A stretch of 64,000 bases of DNA from positions 6,627 through 70,626 of the forward strand of contig CAZVBQ010000018.1 in NCBI GenBank assembly GCA_964625575.1. The letters run 5' to 3'. This DNA comes from UTCHB3 sp964625575. GTDB lineage: Bacteria > Bacteroidota > Ignavibacteria > Ignavibacteriales > Ignavibacteriaceae. Under the pieces are notes generated by a model that saw only the letters and a list, made by a program, of their open reading frames with translations, was not told where the DNA came from and did no database searches. Position numbers and translations under genes: made by a program. Shown here one piece after another: positions 57,888-64,000 of this stretch (its first letter is position 1; the number at the start of each line of letters is the position of its first letter).

Positions 57888-60839
57888 ATGAAAAAAGTGC
57901 TTCTGCTTTTTTCCCTCTTTATTCTGGCTATCAACGCCCAGTCGTTGGTAAAGACCATCCCTCTACCCGCGTCCGCTTACTATAATTCAGCCTACGGACT
58001 CGTTTACGCGAACGGCAAGTTGTGGATCTCGACAGCGAGTTCCACCACCGGGCTGAAAGGTAAACTGATCGGGATGGACACGCTTGGCAATGTAACCGAC
58101 AGCATCATGATAAATTATCCCACCCTGCGCGAATCCCAAGGGCTGGGATGGGACGGAACCCACTTCTGGTACAACGAGCGGCTCACCTCGAGGCACAATT
58201 TCAGAAAAGTAACCACAGCGGGTGAAGTGGTCGATTCGATCAACATGACCACCTACTATATGGGTGGCACTGCTTACGACAGGGGAGGGCTCTGGTTCAC
58301 GGTCTATTACCCCAACACTTCCGCGGGAGTTTACAAGATCGATATCGCCACCCGGCAACTTGTTGATACCCTCCCCACATTCGGGCTGCAGCCTCAGGGT
58401 GTAACGATGAAAGGTGATACCCTCTTCTATGTGATGGAGAATTTCGAGGGGGATGCTGAAAGGATCTACGCCGTAAATATTGAAACGGAAGATACCCTCT
58501 TCTCATTTCCTGTGCCTAAAGGTACGGGTTCATCCATTTCACCGAGGGGGTTGGCATGGGATGGTCGCTACCTCTGGCTGCTCGCCCGCGTTCTCGGGAG
58601 CAGCACGCAGAGGGCACTCTACAAGTTTGACCTCGGCGGCTCCGGTACTCCGCAGATCCAGCTTACCACTACCACTATCGAGTATGGAAATGTGCAGATT
58701 GGGTCTAACGCCACATCACAGATATTCCTGAGCAATGTTGGCACGGGTCCGTTGAGGATCGATTCGCTCGAATTTTCAGCGGCAGCCTTCACTTCTTCGC
58801 AGCAATTCCCTTTGGTAGTGCCCGCGGGGCAGTCGGCACAGATCCCCGTTACATTCACCCCTGCTGATCCTGTTTACTATAAAGAGAGCGTGTCTATCTA
58901 CCATAACGACATCAATTTTGCTTTTTCAAAAACAAAGTTGAACGGCCGGGGTATATATGTGGGTCCCGCTATCGTGGCATCCTCTCCTTCGCTCGACTAC
59001 GGCAGCAAACGCGTAAGGAGCAACGGCTACAAAGAGATAACGCTAAGCAATGTCGGATCGGCTCCAATACTGGTCGATTCACTCTCTTTTGGCACTGAAA
59101 CATACTTTATACCCAAATCCCCGGCGGCATTTCAGATCGATTCGGTCGGCTCTGTAACCTTCAGGGTTTGGACATACCCGAAGAGTTTCGGGGTGCACAA
59201 CGATACACTCCGTGTTTACTCTAACGCCACAAACGCGGCGCAGTTAAATATCCCCCTAACCACGATGGTGACCGGAATGGACTCATCGCTCGGCGCCAAA
59301 TATTGGGAGGGAGTGATCCCCGACAATCCCAAAACGAGTGCCGACGACCTTTCTGCAAAGTTCATAAAGAAAGCCGGCGACCTTAACGGCGACGGAATAG
59401 CTGACATGATCGTGGCAACCGACAACTACTGGACGATAGCCTACAACGGAAACTCATCGGTCAGCGCTGATATCCTCTGGAAATTCAACTCATACAGAAA
59501 TAACAACGATGCCGGATCAGTCTCCCGGGTCGGCTCACTCATGCCGGTAGCGGATGTTAACAACGACGGAATTGGTGATGTCTGTATAGGTACTGCCGGA
59601 GGCAGCGAGTATGTTTACATGATCGACGGTGCCACCGGCGACAAGCTTTGGGAATTCGGTGACTCGGTTAACTACGATCTCGGAGACATAAACGGTATTG
59701 ACGGAAAACGGGACTGGAACGGTGACGGAACCATCGATATTCTTGCCACCGCCAGCGGCAACGAGACCAACGGCAACGGCAGGTTCTCGGTCTATCTCCT
59801 CAACGGCAAGACCGGTGCGGTTATCTGGCGCATCGACGACTCAGGCACAAAGAAAATGAAAGATGCCGTTGTTTCGTTCCCCACGGGGGGCGCGTGCACG
59901 CAACGGGTTTCCAACGCCACAACTGCCGAGATCTACGCTTTTAACGAACTTGCTCAGGTTCTGTGGACCTTCCCTACCGACCGGTCGGTCTGGGGGATGG
60001 ATGTTCTTTACGATACAGTTTCCAACAGACGCTTCGTTATCGCGGGCGATATAGGCGGCAAGGTTTACTCGGTTGATGTTTCCACCGGTCAGCAGTACTG
60101 GACCGGGCAGGTGGGAACCGGTTTCATCGAAGACCTTATCGTGATCAACGACATGAACGACGACGGCGTTGCCGATGTTCTCGTTCAGGCCCTTACACCC
60201 TACATCTGGGTACTCAGTGGAAAATCGGGAGCCATGATCTTCGCCTCTCCCACCGGCGGCAACAACCTTGGCGCAGGTCTGCTCGGTGATCTTAACGCGG
60301 ACGGATACCCTGAAATTGGCGTCGCTTCGCTCGATAACAAGGCCTGGGTATTCAACGGCAAAGATGGCGACACTGTCTTCACATATTCATTCGGTCCCGG
60401 TTCAAACTCATTCGCGACTGAAGCTGTTTGGGGGATGGACGATATCGACCGTAACGGAACGCTCGAATTCATCGCCGGCTGGAGGGATGGTTTTGTTGTT
60501 GCCTTCTCGGGCGGTTTCGATGTGCCGGTCGGTGTAAAAGGTAATCTCATCTTCATTCCGGCTGAGTATAGTCTTGAACAGAACTACCCGAATCCGTTCA
60601 ATCCCTCAACCATCATAGAGTTCATGATCCCCGTGCAGGCAGAAGTTTCGCTGAAGATCTACGATCTCCTCGGTAGCGAAGTGGCAACGCTGGTTAATGA
60701 AGTTCGCGATGCCGGGCAGCACTTCGTCCAGTGGAACGGCAAGAACGGCATGGGCCAATCCGTTAACTCCGGAATCTACTTCTACACAATGAAAGCAGGC
60801 GATTTTGTTTCGACAAAGAAGATGATGCTTTTGAAGTAG
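57888..60839 (+). CDS. Large T9SS-secreted protein with FG-GAP/VCBS and Hydin-type domains
   Basis: A 983-residue surface or secreted protein. Signal peptide is near 1-18 (LLFSLFILAINAQ). The region of about 20-250 looks like a propeller of unknown role (WDGTHFWYNERL). Two ASPM-SPD-2-Hydin-type beta domains follow (about 258-350 and 360-465). Calcium-loop repeats of FG-GAP type are at 495-870 (LNGDGIADM, VNNDGIGDV, WNGDGTIDI, MNDDGVADV, LNADGYPEI, IDRNGTLEF). The final ~85 residues are a T9SS domain (NYPNPFNPST ... SGIYFY ... KKMMLLK). The role is likely adhesion or scaffold. Confidence 0.88.
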   Translation: MKKVLLLFSLFILAINAQSLVKTIPLPASAYYNSAYGLVYANGKLWISTASSTTGLKGKLIGMDTLGNVTDSIMINYPTLRESQGLGWDGTHFWYNERLTSRHNFRKVTTAGEVVDSINMTTYYMGGTAYDRGGLWFTVYYPNTSAGVYKIDIATRQLVDTLPTFGLQPQGVTMKGDTLFYVMENFEGDAERIYAVNIETEDTLFSFPVPKGTGSSISPRGLAWDGRYLWLLARVLGSSTQRALYKFDLGGSGTPQIQLTTTTIEYGNVQIGSNATSQIFLSNVGTGPLRIDSLEFSAAAFTSSQQFPLVVPAGQSAQIPVTFTPADPVYYKESVSIYHNDINFAFSKTKLNGRGIYVGPAIVASSPSLDYGSKRVRSNGYKEITLSNVGSAPILVDSLSFGTETYFIPKSPAAFQIDSVGSVTFRVWTYPKSFGVHNDTLRVYSNATNAAQLNIPLTTMVTGMDSSLGAKYWEGVIPDNPKTSADDLSAKFIKKAGDLNGDGIADMIVATDNYWTIAYNGNSSVSADILWKFNSYRNNNDAGSVSRVGSLMPVADVNNDGIGDVCIGTAGGSEYVYMIDGATGDKLWEFGDSVNYDLGDINGIDGKRDWNGDGTIDILATASGNETNGNGRFSVYLLNGKTGAVIWRIDDSGTKKMKDAVVSFPTGGACTQRVSNATTAEIYAFNELAQVLWTFPTDRSVWGMDVLYDTVSNRRFVIAGDIGGKVYSVDVSTGQQYWTGQVGTGFIEDLIVINDMNDDGVADVLVQALTPYIWVLSGKSGAMIFASPTGGNNLGAGLLGDLNADGYPEIGVASLDNKAWVFNGKDGDTVFTYSFGPGSNSFATEAVWGMDDIDRNGTLEFIAGWRDGFVVAFSGGFDVPVGVKGNLIFIPAEYSLEQNYPNPFNPSTIIEFMIPVQAEVSLKIYDLLGSEVATLVNEVRDAGQHFVQWNGKNGMGQSVNSGIYFYTMKAGDFVSTKKMMLLK

Positions 60840-60936
60840 AACCTGAGAACTCGAGAACTAGAGAACTCGAGTTTGCATCGGGGGACCGAAGGCTGAAATG
60901 TTAAATATTACTCACCGCGGCGAGGTTAAATGTTAT

Positions 60937-60967
60937 AGGGGCAAGGTTTAAGCTTTGCCCCTTTTTA
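60937..60967 (+). terminator. Terminator after the large T9SS gene
   Basis: Stem AGGGGCAA with TTGCCCCT, ten-base loop, then a short T run (TTTTTATTT). It lies ~100 bases after the stop. The bases between contain AACTCGAGAACTAGAGAACTCGAG repeats in short units. Confidence 0.75.
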
Positions 60968-61087
60968 TTTCAGTTCTAAAAGATTATTTGCGTTTTAATA
61001 CCTGAATCTATTGTGGGTATTTGACAATACTATTTATAAATGCACACAAATTGTTATTTTGGACTATTTAATTATTGGTTATTAGAC

Positions 61088-61360
61088 ATGGTAACTCAAG
61101 AATCTCTTGAGAAGGCGATTGCCATCTGCAAAGAATTTGGAGTCGAGCAACAGCTCCTATTTGGTAGCGCGGCAAAAAGTTTCAAAGACGCCACAGATAT
61201 TGACCTGGCGATTGAGGGTCAGTCAAAAGGTGATATTCTTGATTTGGCGATCCGTTTGGAAGAGGAGGTTGATGTAAGAGTGGATCTCGTCAAATTGTAT
61301 AAAGACGACCGGTTCTCAGATCATATCCGGCAAACCGGAAGGTTGATTCATGTACAGTGA
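61088..61360 (+). CDS. MNT-type nucleotidyltransferase (antitoxin-like)
   Basis: A 90-residue minimal nucleotidyltransferase with the active-site pattern LLFGSAAKSFKDATDIDLAIEG, where GSAAKS and the DxD pair (DIDLAI) are the signature (quoted up to 20 residues). Start at the ATG before VTQESL, as the longer reading adds an unlikely hydrophobic segment. Such proteins adenylylate a HEPN partner and silence it as an antitoxin; the partner gene overlaps here in the usual ATG-TGA fashion but is broken. Confidence 0.82.
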   Translation: MVTQESLEKAIAICKEFGVEQQLLFGSAAKSFKDATDIDLAIEGQSKGDILDLAIRLEEEVDVRVDLVKLYKDDRFSDHIRQTGRLIHVQ

Positions 61361-61466
61361 TGAGCAACTTGAGCCTATTAGGATTGAGATCACTTCTATT
61401 GAGCAGGTATTGGCTGAAATAGTGCGGTTATGCTTTTCGACTCGATTACGAGCTCATGAGAAATAA
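61350..61466 (+). pseudogene. Truncated partner of the MNT nucleotidyltransferase
   Basis: A 38-codon reading frame (MYSDEQLEPIRIEITSIEQ ... RLCFSTRLRAHEK) starts inside the nucleotidyltransferase stop region, as HepT/HEPN partner genes do, and its N-terminus resembles such proteins weakly. It then ends early; further amino-acid-like sequence appears in other frames up to about 61540. I infer a frameshifted HEPN toxin gene, with low certainty on the family. Confidence 0.4.
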
Positions 61467-61602
61467 TGTCTTGGATATTGATATTGCGTTTAGTAAATTT
61501 GTTCAAAACCTTCGGAATAACAGCTTGATCTAGAAGTAATCCCAAAATTTCTTCTTCATTGATTACAGTCGGATACTCGCCGGATTATTCATATCCCCGA
61601 AG

Positions 61603-61885
61603 ATACTAACACTAGTTCTGCTTTTGGCGGGCCTCGCCATGGCGCAATCACTTAAATCACCCGACGGAAAGTTGCAACTCGACTTTATGATGAGCAAGGG
61701 GGGGATCCCGTATTACACCCTGAAGTTTGAGGGGAAGACTGTATTGAAGGAATCACGACCTTCGCCCCTGACGCGGTCGGAAATGTTGCCTGGATGCAGG
61801 CACCGTGCGCGACGCCCTGGAGAACGGTAATCGTGACCAAAACGGCTGAAGAGATGCTCGCGCATCGAAATGGGCAAGCTGTATA
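61603..61885 (+). pseudogene. Fragment of a GH97 alpha-glucosidase gene
   Basis: The 5' part of a glycoside hydrolase family 97 gene in pieces. A signal end (ILTLVLLLAGLAMAQ) is followed by SLKSPDGKLQLDFMMSKGGI and PYYTLKFEGKTVLKESR, the GH97 N-terminal beta domain. The frame then breaks, and FAPDAVGNVAWMQAPCATPW and RTVIVTKTAEEMLAHR continue in another frame before a stop. The initiator Met and most of the enzyme are absent, so it is a decayed gene joined at its left to the broken nucleotidyltransferase partner. Confidence 0.65.
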
Positions 61886-61889
61886 ATTT

Positions 61890-62313
61890 AGCACTCATAA
61901 TAAAAGGGACAGTTGGATTTTCCCCTTTGAAACAAGCTTCCTTCAAGAGATCATGTAAAAACATTTTTATAAATTATTTTTTATCGAAGCCATTGACATT
62001 AGTTATAAAAATGAGTAAATTGGCACCCAATTATTACTAATCATGGCGGAGCAATGTAAAAGCAGGAAAAAGAATAACCGGGACAAAAAATGTTCCGATA
62101 GTTGCAAGTTAACCGGCAGGATGTCTTAGGATATTTCCCCGGCTCTTTTTGAGCAAATCTTCCATAAAATAACCCTTCCTCACCCTGTTGAGAACCATCA
62201 TACGGTTCTTCTCCGGGAAACCATTACAAAACCAATTTTGATGCAACACGACAATTTAATCATTTAAGATGTCGTTAAGCCGTTTTTTAGATTCTTATTT
62301 TTTGAAAGATAGA
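61890..62313. other. Gene-free spacer with short palindromes
   Basis: About 420 AT-rich bases without a convincing gene. It holds AATTGG-CAC-CCAATT near 62,017, AGAACC-GGTTCT near 62,190-62,206 and a 31-codon reverse frame that I do not trust. It leads to the start of the next T9SS gene without a clear promoter box. Confidence 0.4.
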
Positions 62314-63864
62314 ATGAGTAAATACCTAAAAACATTGATGCTAATATCCGGTTTAATTTTATTATTGAGTTCTGCTGTGAAGGCTCAGTATTTTGATTCA
62401 TTGATTTTCAGAACAACCGGGCTTTACTGGAAGGAATCAGTCATTTACATGGGAGACCAAAATGGCGATGGTTGTGATGATTTTATGATTACAAAGATGG
62501 ACACAACCGCGCCCGGTTCTGAAGGGAAAGCATATTTTTATTATGGAGGCAATCCGGTACCCGATACACCGGCTTTCTATATCAGGACTTTTACACCACT
62601 CACGATCACAGCCTGTGATATTAACAGGGATGGATACAGGGATATAATTAGCAGGACAGGTACCAATTTTACCTATCCGATTAGTTTCTATGTTTATCTT
62701 GGGGGGCCAAACATCGATTCAGTTCCCGACTTTGAGATATTTCATCCTGAGAATTCCATACCCTATCTTTATGGCAGGGATTGGCCTGTTGATTTTGATG
62801 GTGACGGCTGGGAAGAGTTTGTAACATTATCAAACACGGGTAAGTTCTTTTTTATAATTTCCTCTCCCGGCGTTCAACCGTTTGAGTATCATGTCTTGAA
62901 ACGCGATTCGGCATATTTAAATTACCGGTTTTTGTATAATTACATCTCCTTCTCTGATTTGGATGGAGATGGGAAGACAGATGTTTCACCCATGCTGTCA
63001 AGGACAGATCCGACAGTTAACATTCGCCGCTTTTACTATGGTAACAGTGATTTCTCATTCGCTGATTACTACCAATTCTCATCAGATACGACATTTCAAC
63101 CTCAAAACATATTTATGGTAAATGATATGAATGGGAATGGAAATGGAGAACTTATAGTTTTCAGGGGAACAGCAGGTGGAGATATGCCATACGCGTTGTC
63201 ATTTGGAACCCGCCCCCCGAATATTACACCTGAAGTAAGGATCAGTGCCGGAGGACTTTCAGGAGGAGGAGTCTCACCGGGTGATGTAAACGGAGATGGT
63301 TACGGTGACCTGTTAAAATACATACCTTATGATAGTTATGCATTATATCTTGGAGGAAGCACAATTACAGGACTTATAGCAAAACTTTATGTTTCCAATT
63401 ATTTTAACAGGGATATAGATTTTGCCGGCAGGGTTGGAGATGTTAATGGTGATGGGATAGATGATATTTGCGTCGGAGAGAATGGATATGAGGAGCACAG
63501 TATTCTGCCTGCCGGAGATATCTACATCTACAAGGGAACCAGAACCCCTGTATCTGTTGAGGAAGAAGCGGACAGCCAAAAAAGGTCGGAAGAACTTGCA
63601 ATAGCTGTTTCACCCAATCCATCAAATGGGAAGGTTAGTATTTATTATTCACTCCCGGATTCAGGTATTCTGACTTCTGGGATATTTGATATTCTCGGAC
63701 AGAGGATATTTAACAATTCAGCACAGGAAGAGAAAGGTTCCCACACAAAAGAGTTAAATATTGAAAATCTTGCCGTAACAAGCGGTATTTATATTTTCCA
63801 CTTCACCCTTAAGACAGGTGAGAAGACTTTAACTAAAAGTGTTAAGGTACAATTAATCAGATAA
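62314..63864 (+). CDS. T9SS-secreted FG-GAP/VCBS-repeat protein
   Basis: A 516-residue exported protein. The signal peptide is MSKYLKTLMLISGLILLLSS, so I start at the ATG at 62314 instead of the ATG 15 codons earlier. FG-GAP-like repeats with calcium loops follow (DQNGDGCDDF, DINRDGYRDI, DFDGDGWEEF, DLDGDGKTDV, DMNGNGNGEL, DVNGDGYGDL, DVNGDGIDDI), giving a beta-propeller. The C-terminus is a T9SS domain (AVSPNPSNGKVSI ... SGIYIFHF ... KSVKVQLIR). The codon use is more AT-rich than that of neighbouring genes. Its last third is related to the remnant near 54.4 kb. Confidence 0.85.
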   Translation: MSKYLKTLMLISGLILLLSSAVKAQYFDSLIFRTTGLYWKESVIYMGDQNGDGCDDFMITKMDTTAPGSEGKAYFYYGGNPVPDTPAFYIRTFTPLTITACDINRDGYRDIISRTGTNFTYPISFYVYLGGPNIDSVPDFEIFHPENSIPYLYGRDWPVDFDGDGWEEFVTLSNTGKFFFIISSPGVQPFEYHVLKRDSAYLNYRFLYNYISFSDLDGDGKTDVSPMLSRTDPTVNIRRFYYGNSDFSFADYYQFSSDTTFQPQNIFMVNDMNGNGNGELIVFRGTAGGDMPYALSFGTRPPNITPEVRISAGGLSGGGVSPGDVNGDGYGDLLKYIPYDSYALYLGGSTITGLIAKLYVSNYFNRDIDFAGRVGDVNGDGIDDICVGENGYEEHSILPAGDIYIYKGTRTPVSVEEEADSQKRSEELAIAVSPNPSNGKVSIYYSLPDSGILTSGIFDILGQRIFNNSAQEEKGSHTKELNIENLAVTSGIYIFHFTLKTGEKTLTKSVKVQLIR

Positions 63865-63900
63865 GCAAAACAAATCACATTCGTTCAGCAGAGGATTAAA

Positions 63901-64000
63901 ATGAAGAGGTTATTTTTTTTATTGGTAGTTGTAAACGGGTTTACATTTTCACAATTAAGACCGGGCATTGATTATATGCCACAAATTGCTTTTTTTGACT
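63901..64000 (+). CDS. Start of a secreted protein gene (truncated by the window)
   Basis: An ATG 36 bases after the previous stop opens a signal peptide (MKRLFFLLVVVNGFTFSQ) and the beginning of a mature part (LRPGIDYMPQIAFFD). The gene continues beyond the window. It could be another surface protein, but nothing specific can be said. Base composition is AT-rich like that of its neighbour. Confidence 0.65.
   Translation, partial: MKRLFFLLVVVNGFTFSQLRPGIDYMPQIAFFD

Noticed and set aside
61990..62015. TTGACA plus TATAAAA-like sigma-70 promoter
   Set aside because: The spacing is about six bases, too short, and it is 300 bases from the next gene in AT-rich DNA.
62100..62210. A 31-codon reverse-strand frame (MMVLNRVRKGYFMEDLLKKS and so on)
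   Set aside because: Too short, without ribosome binding site or recognised family.

Overview
The window looks like a chromosomal segment of a free-living member of the Ignavibacteria (Bacteroidota/Chlorobi group). The evidence is several secreted proteins ending in type IX secretion (T9SS) sorting domains, one with the typical 'NYPNPFNPST ... SGIYFY ... KKMMLLK' tail; a Sec-type (clade II) nitrous-oxide reductase cluster; a Bat aerotolerance operon; an alternative GlmU-like nucleotidyltransferase; and weak Shine-Dalgarno signals. There is no rRNA, tRNA, CRISPR array or intact transposase.

Layout. 1-3.6 kb: end of a DUF433 gene, a hypothetical gene, an outer-membrane barrel, L31 and the GlmU-like protein. 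3.6-18.5 kb: a housekeeping run on the plus strand (rsmB, RodZ-like, ligA, STAS, two Na+/solute symporters, HAD phosphatase, PgpH-type c-di-AMP phosphodiesterase, XerC/D), then a candidate structured RNA, a lipoprotein and an MsbA-like exporter. 18.5-20.6 kb: a T9SS cargo protein and a small lipoprotein. 20.8-27.6 kb: a complete SUF Fe-S assembly operon (sufBCDSU plus a DUF59/SufT gene), a bacilliredoxin and a three-cysteine Rrf2 regulator, with a strong palindrome upstream of sufB. 27.6-37.0 kb, minus strand: a nitrous-oxide respiration operon (cytochrome c, lipoprotein NosZ, membrane protein, NosL, NosD, NosF, NosY) continuing into a second Rrf2 regulator, a DUF2249 protein, a heme-copper/NnrS-like membrane protein, a DUF59 protein and a cupin. 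Two related palindromes lie upstream of it.

37.2-40.4 kb: a DUF4160/DUF2442 pair framed by two ~130-bp direct repeats, then a T9SS-exported S51 (cyanophycinase-like) peptidase. 40.5-44.9 kb: a compact bacterial-microcompartment satellite: short-chain dehydrogenase, aldehyde dehydrogenase, PduS/RnfC-like flavo-Fe-S protein and one tandem-domain BMC shell protein, without the usual hexamer or pentamer genes nearby. 44.9-45.3 kb: a four-helix-bundle (S23/IVP) gene bounded by inverted arrays of GAGTRG-type repeats. 45.4-53.5 kb: the Bat operon (MoxR, DUF58, DUF4381-like, BatA, BatB, BatC, BatD, BatE).

53.5-55.2 kb is a repeat-rich scar: 50-bp tandem repeats, short GC hairpins, and a pair of ~182-bp inverted repeats enclosing the 3' remnant of a T9SS gene whose closest relative lies 9 kb downstream. 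55.2-57.9 kb: plsC, gatC, kdsB, a HIT protein and a B12-binding mutase subunit. 57.9-64 kb: large T9SS cargo proteins, separated by a decayed stretch with a MNT-type nucleotidyltransferase, its broken partner and a fragment of a GH97 glucosidase.

The genes suggest a respiratory, peptide- or carbohydrate-using heterotroph that can reduce N2O, exports large surface proteins through T9SS, and repairs Fe-S clusters under Rrf2 control. The most unusual items are the microcompartment satellite, the paired nos palindromes, the inverted-repeat scar, and the candidate RNA upstream of the lipoprotein-exporter pair.
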